Shown here piece after piece: positions 1 through 8,256 of a DNA stretch of 49,951 bases. Position 1 is the stretch's first letter; every line of letters begins with the position of its first letter. This DNA comes from JAWVEV01 sp033856535 (GTDB lineage Bacteria > Actinomycetota > Thermoleophilia > Miltoncostaeales > Miltoncostaeaceae): NCBI GenBank assembly GCA_033856535.1, contig JAWVEV010000092.1, forward strand, positions 1-49,951, given 5' to 3'. Both the position numbers and the translations under genes were made by a program. The notes beneath the pieces were generated by a model that was given only the letters and a program-made list of their open reading frames with translations, was not told the origin of the DNA and did no database searches.

Positions 1-737
1 ATCACCACGGCCTCGGCGGCGATCGTCTCGGGCCCCCCGGGCCCGCTCACCGCGACGCCGGCCACCCGCTCGCCGCGCATGATCACCCGGTCCACCAGCA
101 CCTCGGCCCGCACCTGCAGGTTCTCGCGCCCGAGGGCCGGATCGAGGTAGAGATCGGCCGGGGTCTGGCGCACGCCGCCGAGCATGTTGAGAGGGACCGG
201 CCCGATCCCGAGCGCCCCCGGGGCGTTGTGGTCGTCGACCCAGCGGTGGCCGACCGCCAGGGCGGCCTCGCAGAAGCGCTCCTGCAGCTCGAGCCACGAC
301 CCGCGCGGGTAGCGGCTGATCGGGATCGGCCCGGCGTCGCCGTGCCAGTCGGCGGCGGGGAAGTCGCGGTCGGACTCGATCGCGCGGAACCAGGGCAGCC
401 AGCTCTCCCAGCCGAAGCCGTCCACCAGCGCGTCCCACTCGTCGTAGTGCTCGGGGTGCCCGCGCAGGGCGATCGCCCCGTTGGTCACCGACGATCCGCC
501 GACCACCCGCCCGCGGGGCACGTGGACCATCCGCGGCGAGTCGCCCGCACGGGCGGCGTAGCCCCAGTCGTGGGTCTCCTTGATGATCCGGTGCGAGTGG
601 GTCAGCGCCGCCGGCCAGCGCCCCGGCCGGTAGTGCGGCCCGGCCTCGAGCAGCACCACCTCGAGCCCGGGGTCCTCCGAGAGGCGCGCCGCCGCCACGC
701 AGCCGGCCGTGCCGGCCCCGCAGATGACGACCCGCAC
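1..737 (-). CDS. GMC-family FAD oxidoreductase, N-terminal part (runs off window)
   Basis: This is the N-terminal ~245 residues of a glucose-methanol-choline oxidoreductase; the C-terminus lies outside the window. The GTG start at 737 follows a GGGAGG ribosome site and opens directly into the FAD dinucleotide motif VVICGAGTAGC. Further on is the GMC signature region (PRGRVVGGSS-TNGAIALRGH). Family members oxidise alcohols or choline-like substrates with FAD; the substrate cannot be told here. It is closely similar to the GMC gene at the other end of the window and lies just downstream of an SDR on the same strand, which suggests an alcohol or sterol oxidation pair. Confidence 0.9.
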   Translation of the reverse strand, partial: MRVVICGAGTAGCVAAARLSEDPGLEVVLLEAGPHYRPGRWPAALTHSHRIIKETHDWGYAARAGDSPRMVHVPRGRVVGGSSVTNGAIALRGHPEHYDEWDALVDGFGWESWLPWFRAIESDRDFPAADWHGDAGPIPISRYPRGSWLELQERFCEAALAVGHRWVDDHNAPGALGIGPVPLNMLGGVRQTPADLYLDPALGRENLQVRAEVLVDRVIMRGERVAGVAVSGPGGPETIAAEAVV

Positions 738-755
738 GAAAGTCCTCCCGGTGGC

Positions 756-1517
756 CTAGCCGGCGGCCAGACGGCCGCCGTCGACCACCAGCGTCTGGCC
801 GGTGATGAAGCTGGCCGCGTCGCTCAGCAGGAAGAGGATGGGGAGGGACGCCTCCTCGGGCGCGCCCACGCGGCCGATCGGCGCCTTGGCGACGAGCCGC
901 TCGGCCAGCGCCGGGTTGGCGACCAGCAGGGCGTCGACCATCTCGGTGCGGATGGTCCCCGGGGCGACCGAGTTGCAGAGCACCCCGGCCGGGCCGAGCT
1001 CGACCGCCAGGGTGCGGCTGAGCGCGTCCAGCGCCGCCTTGGAGGCGTTGTAGGGGCCGATGTTGGGCAGCCCGGTCAGGCCGGCGATCGAGCCCAGGTT
1101 GACGATCCGCCCGCCCCGGCCGGCGGCCGCCAGGGCCGCCCCGACGACGCGCGCGAAGGAGACGGCGCCGAGCAGGTTGACCCGCAGCACCTCGTCCCAC
1201 TCGTTGAGCGGGCTCTCGGTGACCGGGTGGTAGTAGGGGTTGATGCCGGCGTTGTTGACCAGCCCCCAGAGGCCGCCGAGGCCCTCGGCCGCGGCGAGCG
1301 CCCGCCCGGCCACCGCGGGGTCGGCCACATCGCCGGCGACGGCGACCGCCGCCGCCCCGAGCTCCTCGGCCAGGGCCGCGATCGCCTCCTCGGAGCGGGC
1401 CACCAGCACGCTCCGGCCGCCGCGATCGACCACCCCGCGGGCCACCGCGGCGCCGATCCCGCGGGAGGCACCGGTGACGATGACCGTGCGCCCGTCGAGG
1501 CGGAAGGGGTCGCTCAC
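756..1517 (-). CDS. SDR-family NAD(P)-dependent oxidoreductase
   Basis: This is a classical short-chain dehydrogenase/reductase of 253 residues, the usual length. The N-terminal TGASRGIG cofactor loop, NNAG, the catalytic YNASK motif and a C-terminal GQTLVVDGG segment are all visible. It probably oxidises or reduces a hydroxyl/keto group; the resemblance to FabG-like enzymes does not fix the substrate. The GTG start at 1517 has no Shine-Dalgarno, but a TAGACT box lies 9 nt upstream, consistent with a leaderless transcript. The GMC oxidoreductase follows 18 bp downstream and is probably co-transcribed. Confidence 0.93.
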   Translation of the reverse strand: MSDPFRLDGRTVIVTGASRGIGAAVARGVVDRGGRSVLVARSEEAIAALAEELGAAAVAVAGDVADPAVAGRALAAAEGLGGLWGLVNNAGINPYYHPVTESPLNEWDEVLRVNLLGAVSFARVVGAALAAAGRGGRIVNLGSIAGLTGLPNIGPYNASKAALDALSRTLAVELGPAGVLCNSVAPGTIRTEMVDALLVANPALAERLVAKAPIGRVGAPEEASLPILFLLSDAASFITGQTLVVDGGRLAAG

Positions 1518-1526
1518 AAGGGCGGC

Positions 1527-1532
1527 AGTCTA
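1527..1532 (-). promoter_or_regulatory. Candidate leaderless -10 box for the SDR gene
   Basis: TAGACT on the minus strand fits the actinobacterial TANNNT -10 element and lies 9 nt before the GTG start of the SDR gene, which has no Shine-Dalgarno. No convincing -35 box is seen. This is an inference from spacing and consensus. Confidence 0.4.
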
Positions 1533-1610
1533 CCCAGGGGACCCCGTAAACTGCGGCGTCCAGACGAGCGCCCGCCGGTTCCGGAGGGCCCAACCGGTCC
1601 GAGGTTGCCG

Positions 1611-2753
1611 ATGCTGAGCTTTGCCTTCACGGAGGAGCAGGACGACCTTCGCCAGATGGTCCGCGAGTTCGCCAAGGCCGAGGTCGAGCCGCTCGTCGAG
1701 GAGGCCGAGCGCAAGGAGAAGTTCCCCGTCGAGATCATGCCCAAGCTCGGCGAGCTGGGGCTGCTCGGCATCGTCTTCCCCGAGGAGTACGGCGGGATCG
1801 GCGCCGACAAGATCACCGAGTGCATCTTCATCGAGGAGATGTCCAAGGTCTGCGCCGGGATCATCATGAGCGTCGACGCGCACGTGGACCTGTCGACCTT
1901 CCCGATCTACAAGTTCGGCACCGAGGCCCAGAAGGAGGCCTATCTGCCGGCCTGTATCGCCGGCGAGAAGATCGGCGCCTACGCGATCACCGAGCCCAAC
2001 ACCGGCTCGGACGCCGCCGGCCTGACGACCCGGGCCGAGAAGGTCGGCGACGGCTACGTGATCAACGGCCGCAAGAACTTCATCACCAACGGGACGATCT
2101 GCGACTACTGCCTGGTGGCGGCCTACACCGATCGCTCCAACCGCGGCGAGGGCATCAGCGTCTTCATCGTCGACCGGGACACGCCCGGCTTCGAGGTCAC
2201 GCGCAAGCTCGAGAAGATGGGCCACCGCTCCTCGGACACCGCCGAGCTGGTCTTCGAGGACTGCCGCGTGCCCGATGAGGCGCTGCTCGGCGGCAAGGAG
2301 GGCGCCTTCGGGGCCCTGATGGCGGCCCTCATCACCGGGCGCATCTCGCTCGGGGTGAAGTCGGCGGCCATCGCCGAGGCCGCCTTCGACGCCGCCTGTC
2401 AGTACGCCAAGGAGCGCGAGGCCTTCGGCCGGCCCCTCTCCAAGCTCCAGGCGATCCGGTTCAAGCTGGCCGACATGGCCACCCGGATCGAGGCCGCCAA
2501 GTCGCTGGCCTACAAGGCGGCCTGGCTCTACTCCACCGGCCGGCCCTGCGTGAAGGAGGCGTCCATGGCCAAGTACTACTCGGCCGAGGTGGCCGACCAC
2601 GTCTGCCGCGAGGCCGTCCAGATCCACGGCGGCTACGGCTACATCGTCGAGTACCCGGTGGAGCGCTACTTCCGCGACGCCAAGCTGGCCTCGATCACGG
2701 AGGGCACCAGCGAGATCCAACAGCTGATCATCGGGCGGGAGCTGGGGCTGTGA
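1611..2753 (+). CDS. Acyl-CoA dehydrogenase
   Basis: This is an FAD-dependent acyl-CoA dehydrogenase of 380 residues, the normal length for a short/medium-chain enzyme, catalysing alpha,beta-oxidation of an acyl-CoA thioester with electrons passed to ETF. The family hallmarks are present in order: ITEPNTGSDAAG, NGRKNFITNG, REAFGRPLSKLQAIRFKLAD and the C-terminal QIHGGYGYI...YFRDAKL...EGTSEIQQLII. The ATG at 1611 begins MLSFAFTEEQ, a typical family N-terminus, although the frame is open far upstream. The next gene starts inside its stop codon (GTGA), so the two are translationally coupled. Confidence 0.95.
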   Translation: MLSFAFTEEQDDLRQMVREFAKAEVEPLVEEAERKEKFPVEIMPKLGELGLLGIVFPEEYGGIGADKITECIFIEEMSKVCAGIIMSVDAHVDLSTFPIYKFGTEAQKEAYLPACIAGEKIGAYAITEPNTGSDAAGLTTRAEKVGDGYVINGRKNFITNGTICDYCLVAAYTDRSNRGEGISVFIVDRDTPGFEVTRKLEKMGHRSSDTAELVFEDCRVPDEALLGGKEGAFGALMAALITGRISLGVKSAAIAEAAFDAACQYAKEREAFGRPLSKLQAIRFKLADMATRIEAAKSLAYKAAWLYSTGRPCVKEASMAKYYSAEVADHVCREAVQIHGGYGYIVEYPVERYFRDAKLASITEGTSEIQQLIIGRELGL

Positions 2754-4090
2754 CCCCGCCGCGCCCGAGCGCCCAGGAGCTCTTCCAGGCCGCCCCGCCG
2801 GGCCTGCTGGACGCGTACGGCTATCCCTTCTTCAACGCGGTCTTCGACCGCAAGAGCCGGCGCATGGGCCTCGGCATGGAGATGACCGGCACGCTGGGCT
2901 ACAAGAGCCCCTACCAGCCGGTGCCGCTCTCCGAGCTCGAGGAGGCGCTCTGCCTGATGGCGGCCACCGGCCTGAACGGGCTCAACCTGGCCGACATCGA
3001 CCCCTCCCAGGGCGCCGACGCGATGGTCCAATTCACCGCCCGCACCTGGCCGAGCTCCTGCTCGAACCACGGCACCGAGCTCTTCTTCACCAACGACGAG
3101 GGCACCTACTTCCTGGACATGTGGCGCCTGATGCCCGAGCCGGGCGAGCTCTCGACGCTCTCGGGCAAGTCGCTCGAGGCCCAGGTGGAGTGGATCCTCG
3201 AGACCACCCGCCGGGCCAAGATCGAGATCGAGCCGGGCCGCGCCCAGCTGCCGACCGGGCTGCCGGGGCTGTTCGTGTTCAACCACTGGAACGCCAACCA
3301 GCCCGGCACCACGCTGTTCATCCCGGTCTCGAACATGACGCTCGAGTACATCAACCTGCTGTTCATCTACCTGTCGCCGGAGTACCGCTTCTCGATCGTC
3401 GACGAGCAGGCCGGCTACGGCTCGGCGGGCCTCGGGCGCTGGCTCGAAAGCGGGCGCCTGGACGAGCGGCGCCAGATGGGGATGATCGAGCTCGAGCAGC
3501 GGGTGCTCTCGATGCAGGTCGTCGAGTCGGCCTTCATCTGCCAGAACCTGAACATGGCGCTGCAGTGCCTGGGCCTTGGCGGCTGGACCTTCACCGGCTA
3601 CATCGCCCGCTTCGTTCTGGGCGGCGAGGACGTCCCCGGGCTGGGCTTCCGCTTCCAGGAGCCCAAGCGCGGCCCGGCCGCGCCGGTCGGCCGCGACGGG
3701 GTCTTCGAGGCCTTCACCCCGCCCTACCACGCCGACATGCGCGAGGCGGTCGACGCCTTCCTCGAGGCCAAGTGGGCCAACTACGGCCCCGACGTGCCCA
3801 AGCCCTACAAGCAGGGCGACCAGGTCACCAACCAGATCGAGCGGCCCGCGGCCGACACGATCGAGATGGTCAAGGACTACTGCCAGTACGTCTTCGAGAC
3901 CTACGGGCGCTTCCCGGCCTACGTGGACCCGATGTACCAGCGCCTGACCTGCCAGGCCCAGCACGTGGACCCGGACTTCTACGACGAGCAGTACCCGCCG
4001 GGCGCGCTGACGCCCCAGCACCTGGAGCACTTCCGGCGCTGGCACCCCGAGCTCGCCGACGCGCAGGGGCGCCCGCCGCGGGCCGAGTAG
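2750..4090 (+). CDS. Uncharacterised protein, weakly nitroreductase-like
   Basis: I do not firmly recognise this 446-residue protein. The N-terminal RKSRRMGLGMEM...PLSELEEALCLMAATGL and the internal ESAFICQNLNMALQCLGLGGW segments recall the FMN-binding nitroreductase/SagB fold, where a basic N-terminal stretch contacts FMN and a QN helix precedes an L-GLG loop. The C-terminal ~120 residues (from about 320) look like an added helical region rich in aromatic and acidic residues. No signal peptide or membrane segment is seen. The GTG start overlaps the acyl-CoA dehydrogenase stop by 4 bp, so it probably acts in the same acyl-CoA or electron-transfer step. Confidence 0.8.
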   Translation: MTPPRPSAQELFQAAPPGLLDAYGYPFFNAVFDRKSRRMGLGMEMTGTLGYKSPYQPVPLSELEEALCLMAATGLNGLNLADIDPSQGADAMVQFTARTWPSSCSNHGTELFFTNDEGTYFLDMWRLMPEPGELSTLSGKSLEAQVEWILETTRRAKIEIEPGRAQLPTGLPGLFVFNHWNANQPGTTLFIPVSNMTLEYINLLFIYLSPEYRFSIVDEQAGYGSAGLGRWLESGRLDERRQMGMIELEQRVLSMQVVESAFICQNLNMALQCLGLGGWTFTGYIARFVLGGEDVPGLGFRFQEPKRGPAAPVGRDGVFEAFTPPYHADMREAVDAFLEAKWANYGPDVPKPYKQGDQVTNQIERPAADTIEMVKDYCQYVFETYGRFPAYVDPMYQRLTCQAQHVDPDFYDEQYPPGALTPQHLEHFRRWHPELADAQGRPPRAE

Positions 4091-4100
4091 GCCGCTCCCG

Positions 4101-4526
4101 CTAGTTGATGCCCGCCCGGGCCGGCTCCGGCCGACCGGGGCGGGTCGGGCGGGCGCGGCGCGCGGCGGCGGCGCGCCCGAGCGCCCGGGTGACCAGGCCC
4201 TCGCGGGCGGGGACGCGGGCGATCGCCCGCTGCAGCACGGCCAGGCGCGCCTCGAGCGCCGCCCGGGCGGCCTCGGCGGCCGCCAGCTGCTCGGCCAGGC
4301 GGTCGCGCTCGGCGCGGAGCGCCGCGGCCTCGGGGCCGTCGACGCGCTCGCCGGCCAGCGCCGCGACGGCGGCGGCCGGGATCAGGGTGCGGCGCTCGCC
4401 CGGCGGGCCGACGGTCGTGCCGTCGAGACGGCCGGAGCGCAGGTAGCGCCAGACGGTGCGCTCGGAGACGCCGAGGGCCTCGGCGGCCTCGGCCACGCTC
4501 ATGGGATCGGGCGGTGGGGCGTCCAT
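4101..4526 (-). CDS. Small HTH (excisionase/MerR-like) protein with coiled coil
   Basis: This is a 141-residue protein. Residues ~9-55 form a helix-turn-helix of the excisionase/MerR type (MSVAEAAEALGVSERTVWRYLRSG) followed by the wing-like RRTLIPAAAV. Then comes an Ala/Glu/Arg-rich coiled coil (~70-110) and a basic Arg/Pro tail. The start is the ATG at 4526; an internal ATG at 4502 is the alternative. It converges on the nitroreductase-like gene with a 10-bp gap. The same layout (HTH, coiled coil, basic tail) recurs at 44748-45305. A DNA-binding role is likely; the target is unknown. Confidence 0.75.
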   Translation of the reverse strand: MDAPPPDPMSVAEAAEALGVSERTVWRYLRSGRLDGTTVGPPGERRTLIPAAAVAALAGERVDGPEAAALRAERDRLAEQLAAAEAARAALEARLAVLQRAIARVPAREGLVTRALGRAAAARRARPTRPGRPEPARAGIN

Positions 4527-4591
4527 GCCCACCGCTTTCGCCGCCCGCCGCCCGATTCCTCGGCGCGGCGGGCGGCGGAGCGATTCCCGGC

Positions 4592-5047
4592 CTAGCCCTC
4601 CCGGCGGCGGATCAGCATGTTCCACTGACCCTTCTGGACGACCTTGTCGTCCTGGTTGAGCACCTCGACCTCGTAGATCACGAAGCCCTGGGCCGGGTTC
4701 TTGTGCTCGGTCTTCTCGCCGATCGTCCGGCGGACCCGGATCGTGTCGCCGAAGAAGACCGCCCCGCGGAACTGCCACTCGCGCAGCCCCATGAAGGCGG
4801 CCGTCGCGATCTTGGGCTCCATCTGCCCCACCTGCAGGCCGGTGGCGATCGAGGCCACCAGCATGCCGTGGGCCACCCGCTGGCCGAAGACCGAGCCTTC
4901 GGCGGCCACCTTGTCGGTGTGGAACCAGTTGAAGTCCCCCGACAGGCCGCAGAAGTTCACCACGTCCGTCTCGGTGATCGTGCGACCCGCCGACTCGGCG
5001 ACGTCGCCCTCGGTCAGGTCCTCCCACAAGAGGCGCTCTTCGGCCAC
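4592..5047 (-). CDS. MaoC-like hot-dog dehydratase
   Basis: This is a 151-residue single hot-dog-fold protein of the MaoC/(R)-specific enoyl-CoA hydratase family. The hydratase helix is visible as DFNWFHTD followed by GQRVAHGMLVASI, giving the conserved D-x4-H-type active site. It probably hydrates or dehydrates an acyl-CoA intermediate. The GTG start at 5047 is set by an excellent AAGGAGGG ribosome site. The aminotransferase gene ends 41 bp upstream on the same strand, so the two may be co-transcribed. Confidence 0.92.
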   Translation of the reverse strand: MAEERLLWEDLTEGDVAESAGRTITETDVVNFCGLSGDFNWFHTDKVAAEGSVFGQRVAHGMLVASIATGLQVGQMEPKIATAAFMGLREWQFRGAVFFGDTIRVRRTIGEKTEHKNPAQGFVIYEVEVLNQDDKVVQKGQWNMLIRRREG

Positions 5048-5088
5048 GTGCGGCCCTCCTTACTGTCCGGTGTCCGCCGGCGGCGGGC

Positions 5089-6285
5089 CTAGAGGCTCTC
5101 CACCCCCTGGCGGATCCGCTCCAGCCCCTCCTCCAGCACGTCGTCCGGGCAAGCGTACGTGAGCCGGATGTGGCCCTCGCCGCGGTCGCCGAAGGCGCTG
5201 CCGGCCACCACGCCGACCTGGTGGTTCTCGATCATGTGGTCGGCGAACTGCTGGGCGGTCATGCCCGTGCCGCGGATGTCCGGGAAGACGTAGAAGGAGC
5301 CGTCCGGGGACTGGCACTCGATGCCGGGCATCTTGTTGAGGGCCTCGACGGTCTTGTCGCGCTTGGCCTTCAGGCGGGCGGTGGTCGCCTCGACGTGGTC
5401 CTGCGGGCCGGTGATGGCCGCCAGGGCCGCCAGCTGCACGAAGGCCGGCACGTTGGTCACCGAGTTCTGCTGGAAGATGTCCATCGTGGTGATCAGGTCC
5501 TTGTTGGCCACGCACCAGCCGATCCGGAACCCGGTCATGATGTAGGTCTTCGAGAAGGTGTCGACCAGGATCGAGCGGTCGGCCATGCCCTCGACCGCCG
5601 CGATCGTCTTGTGCTCGGCCGGCGCGTAGACCATGTGGCTGAAGATCTCGTCGGTCAGCACGGTCACGTCGTGCTCGGCGCAGATCGCCGCGATCTCCTC
5701 CAGCTTGCCCACGGTCATGCCGTTCGGGCGCTGGGGCGAGTTGATGATCAGCAGCTTGGTGCGCGGCGTGATCAGGCTCTCGAGCGAGTCCAGGTCGAAG
5801 TGGAAGTCCGGCTCGACCAGCGGCGCGTAGACGACCTGGCCGCCGGCGTAGGTGATCCAGAACTCGTCCGGCGGGTAGCCCGGGTTCGGGAAGATGACCT
5901 CATCGCCCTGGTCGACGATCGTGAGCAGCGACTGGGTGAGGGCGTGCTTGGCGCCCATCGTGACCAGCACCTCCTCGCGGACCGTCGGGCGGCCGCGCTT
6001 GGTCGCCTCCTCGGCGATCGCGTCGCGCAGCTCGGGCAACCCGGGGCCGGGCACGTAGCGGACGTGCCCGTCGGCGACCGCCTTGGCGCAGGCCTCCATG
6101 ATGTGGGGCGCCGGTCGAAACTCCTCGCCCTGGAAGTCGCCCTTCTCGAAGTGGATCACGCGCTTGCCGGTCTCGCGCTCGAGCGCCTCGGCCTTGCGCA
6201 TGGAGGCCCACTGCTTCGGCAGCACGAAGTGCGAGGTCCGCCCGGAGAGGCGGACGGGGGACGACGAGGCGGTGCTGATGGCCAT
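5089..6285 (-). CDS. Class I/II pyridoxal-phosphate aminotransferase
   Basis: This is a fold-type I PLP aminotransferase of 398 residues, the family's usual length. Visible elements are the substrate/PLP loop YVPGPGLPELRDAI (~78-90), NSPQRPNG (~182-189), TDEIF with the PLP-binding Asp (~212) and the Schiff-base lysine in SKTY (Lys ~246), followed by GFRIGW. The substrate cannot be read from sequence; aspartate or aromatic aminotransferase subfamilies are possible. The ATG at 6285 is preceded by AAGGAGAG. The frame stays open far upstream, but that extension is antisense to other genes. Confidence 0.93.
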   Translation of the reverse strand: MAISTASSSPVRLSGRTSHFVLPKQWASMRKAEALERETGKRVIHFEKGDFQGEEFRPAPHIMEACAKAVADGHVRYVPGPGLPELRDAIAEEATKRGRPTVREEVLVTMGAKHALTQSLLTIVDQGDEVIFPNPGYPPDEFWITYAGGQVVYAPLVEPDFHFDLDSLESLITPRTKLLIINSPQRPNGMTVGKLEEIAAICAEHDVTVLTDEIFSHMVYAPAEHKTIAAVEGMADRSILVDTFSKTYIMTGFRIGWCVANKDLITTMDIFQQNSVTNVPAFVQLAALAAITGPQDHVEATTARLKAKRDKTVEALNKMPGIECQSPDGSFYVFPDIRGTGMTAQQFADHMIENHQVGVVAGSAFGDRGEGHIRLTYACPDDVLEEGLERIRQGVESL

Positions 6286-6332
6286 CGCTTGGCTCTCCTT
6301 GGGGAATCTGATCGTGATGCGGGATGGGTGGG

Positions 6333-6354
6333 CCGGCCGGGCGGGCCCGGCCGG
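6333..6354 (-). terminator. GC-rich hairpin between IclR and aminotransferase genes
   Basis: CCGGCCGGGC and GCCCGGCCGG are perfect inverted arms with almost no loop (in practice an 8-bp stem with a 6-nt loop). It lies in the 86-bp gap downstream of the IclR gene. There is no U tract, so termination is plausible but not certain. Confidence 0.4.
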
Positions 6355-6371
6355 GGTGAGGCTCGGTGTCG

Positions 6372-7271
6372 CTAGACGGCCGCGGGCGGCGCCAACGCGC
6401 CGGGCTCGCGGCCAGTGGTGCGGACCCGCAGCGCGGGCGTGGCGTACGCGCCGGACTGGTGGGCGCCGAGGCGCCGGGACAGGCCGCGCGCCGCGGCCAT
6501 CACCAGCTCGGCCAGCTCGTCCACCCGCTCGGGGGTGATGCGGGTCACCGGCCCGCCGATGCCGAGCGCGGCGACGGCGCGGCCCGAGTGGTCGTAGATG
6601 GGGGCCCCGATGCAGCGCAGGCCCTCGTCGTACTCCTCGTTGTCGACCGCGAAGCCCTGGGCGCGGATGCGCTCGAGCTCGGCCTCGAGCTCGGTCGGGT
6701 CGGTGATCGTGTGGGGGGTGAAGGCGCCGAGCGGCCCGTCGCCGACGAGCTCGCGGAGCCGGTCGGAGGCCAGGTCGGCCAAAAGGACCTTGCCCAGGTT
6801 GGTGGCATGGGCCGGGTAGCCGCGCCCGACCGCCGAGGGGATGCGCAGCGCCCGGCGGGCCTCGACGCGCTCGATGTAGATCGCCTCGCCGCCGTCCAGG
6901 ACCGCCAGGTGGCCGGTCTCGCCGGTATCGCGCACCAGCCCCTCCAGGAAGGGCAGGGCCTCGTCCCAGAGATTCATGCGCTGCATCACCAGCCCGCCCA
7001 GCTCGAAGATCCGCAGCCCCAGCCGATAGCGCGCGCTGCGCGTGCGCTCGACCAGCCCGGCCGCCTCGAGGTTGACCATGAAGCGGTGGACCGTGGACTT
7101 GTGCAGGCCCAGCCGGCCGGCCAGCTCGGTCACCCCGAGCTCGGGATCCTCGGCCGAGAAGGCGTTGAGGATCGCCACGGCGCGCTCGATCGCCTGGATG
7201 CGGTAGCGCGGCGCGGGGCGGTCCAGCTCCAGGGGATCGGCGGAGGGCGGGTCGCTCAGCGTGTCTTGCAT
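6372..7271 (-). CDS. IclR-family transcriptional regulator
   Basis: This is a 299-residue protein with an N-terminal winged HTH (AIERAVAILNAFS...GVTELAGRLGLHKSTVHRFMVNLEAAGLV) and the C-terminal IclR effector domain (GHPAHAT-type GYPAHATNLGKVLLA, GFAVDNEEYDEGLRCIGAPI). The family controls catabolic operons in response to small aromatic or keto acids. I chose the ATG at 7271 (MQDTLSDPP) rather than the ATG at 7337, whose extra 22 residues would be outside the conserved domain. It is divergent from the crotonase-cofG-cofH genes, so it may control them and itself. Confidence 0.93.
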   Translation of the reverse strand: MQDTLSDPPSADPLELDRPAPRYRIQAIERAVAILNAFSAEDPELGVTELAGRLGLHKSTVHRFMVNLEAAGLVERTRSARYRLGLRIFELGGLVMQRMNLWDEALPFLEGLVRDTGETGHLAVLDGGEAIYIERVEARRALRIPSAVGRGYPAHATNLGKVLLADLASDRLRELVGDGPLGAFTPHTITDPTELEAELERIRAQGFAVDNEEYDEGLRCIGAPIYDHSGRAVAALGIGGPVTRITPERVDELAELVMAAARGLSRRLGAHQSGAYATPALRVRTTGREPGALAPPAAV

Positions 7272-7305
7272 CGTGATCGTCCGTCTTGTGATGGATGCGA
7301 CGAAG

Positions 7306-7320
7306 GCGGTGTACCACCGC
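7306..7320. promoter_or_regulatory. Candidate IclR operator palindrome
   Basis: GCGGTG-TAC-CACCGC is a perfect inverted repeat 35 bp upstream of the IclR start, in the 178-bp divergent gap before the crotonase gene. Its position suits an autoregulatory or divergent operator; binding is inferred only from symmetry and location. Confidence 0.35.
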
Positions 7321-7403
7321 ACTTCCCGAAACCACAAGCATCCGACCCACCGCGCGAACCGCCGTCTCGCTAGGTGCGACGGCGTGGTCGCGAAGGGGCC
7401 GGG

Positions 7404-7409
7404 TAGGAT
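7404..7409 (+). promoter_or_regulatory. Candidate -10 box for crotonase-cofGH
   Basis: TAGGAT is a TANNNT-type box about 41 bp before the crotonase GTG. Transcription from here would start downstream of the ATG at 7408, which favours the GTG at 7450 as the true start. No clear -35 is seen. Confidence 0.3.
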
Positions 7410-7449
7410 GGCCAGCGGCCCGCTGAGCGACCACGGGAGGCCCAGGCCG

Positions 7450-8256
7450 GTGAGCTACCAGGACGTCCTCTACGAGGTGGCCGACGGGCGCGCCACCATC
7501 ACGATCAACCGCCCCGAGCGCCTCAACGCGTTCCGCGTGCAGACCATCCGCGAGCTCGCCGAGGCCTTCGAGGCGGCGGCTGACGACGACTCGGTCGGGG
7601 TGATCGTGTTCACCGGCGCGGGCGAGCGGGCCTTCTGCGTCGGCGGGGACGTGCGCGAGCCGACCCGCACGGCGGCCGAGAAGCGGGGTTTGCACCACCT
7701 GCACGACCGGCTGGCGGTGGCGATCCGCAACAACGGCAAGCCGATCATCGTGCGCGTGCGGGGCTACTGCATCGGCGGCGGCAACGAGCTCAACGTGCTC
7801 TGCGACCTCACCATCTCGGGCACCTCGGGCCGCTTCGGCCAGGCCGGCCCCAAGATCGGCTCGGCCCCGCTCTGGTGGGGCTGCCAGCTGATGCCGGCCG
7901 TGGTCGGCGAGAAGAAGGCGCGCGAGATCCTCTACCTGACCCGCCAGTACACCGCCGAGGAGGCCCTGGCGATGGGGCTGGTCAACGCCGTCGTGCCCGA
8001 CGAGGACCTCGACGCCGAGGTCGACCGCTGGTGCACCCAGATCCTGCGCCGCTCCCCGCAGGGGCTGCGCCTGGCCAAGCTCGCCCTCAACGCCGCCACC
8101 GACCAGCTCTACTCGGCCGTCCAGCACGGCGTCGAGCTGGTCGCGCTCAACCACGTCTACGGCCCCGAGCCCCAGGAGGGCATCGCCAGCTTCCAGGAGA
8201 AGCGGCCGGCCGACTGGCGCAAGTTCCGCGAGGGCCAGGGCCCGGAGCCCGGGTGA
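7450..8256 (+). CDS. Enoyl-CoA hydratase/isomerase (crotonase), MenB/BadI-like
   Basis: This is a 268-residue crotonase-superfamily protein. The first oxyanion-hole region (AFCVGGDVRE) and the second (GYCIGGGNELNVLCDLTIS) are present, followed by FGQAGPKIGS. The QAGPKIGS stretch resembles the naphthoate synthase (MenB) and 2-ketocyclohexanecarboxyl-CoA hydrolase (BadI) branch, so ring-forming or ring-cleaving C-C chemistry is possible. The GTG at 7450 follows GGGAGG; an ATG 42 bp upstream is less likely. Its stop overlaps the cofG start (GTGA), so it is coupled to F420 cofactor genes without an obvious biochemical link. Confidence 0.92.
   Translation: MSYQDVLYEVADGRATITINRPERLNAFRVQTIRELAEAFEAAADDDSVGVIVFTGAGERAFCVGGDVREPTRTAAEKRGLHHLHDRLAVAIRNNGKPIIVRVRGYCIGGGNELNVLCDLTISGTSGRFGQAGPKIGSAPLWWGCQLMPAVVGEKKAREILYLTRQYTAEEALAMGLVNAVVPDEDLDAEVDRWCTQILRRSPQGLRLAKLALNAATDQLYSAVQHGVELVALNHVYGPEPQEGIASFQEKRPADWRKFREGQGPEPG

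Noticed and set aside
228..1610. Long N-terminal extension of the acyl-CoA dehydrogenase frame
   Set aside because: It is antisense to the GMC and SDR genes and of low complexity; the family N-terminus begins at the ATG at 1611.
5089..8154. 1021-residue minus-strand frame that would fuse the aminotransferase to upstream sequence
   Set aside because: The upstream part overlaps the IclR gene out of frame and the crotonase antisense, and a strong ribosome site marks the aminotransferase start at 6285.
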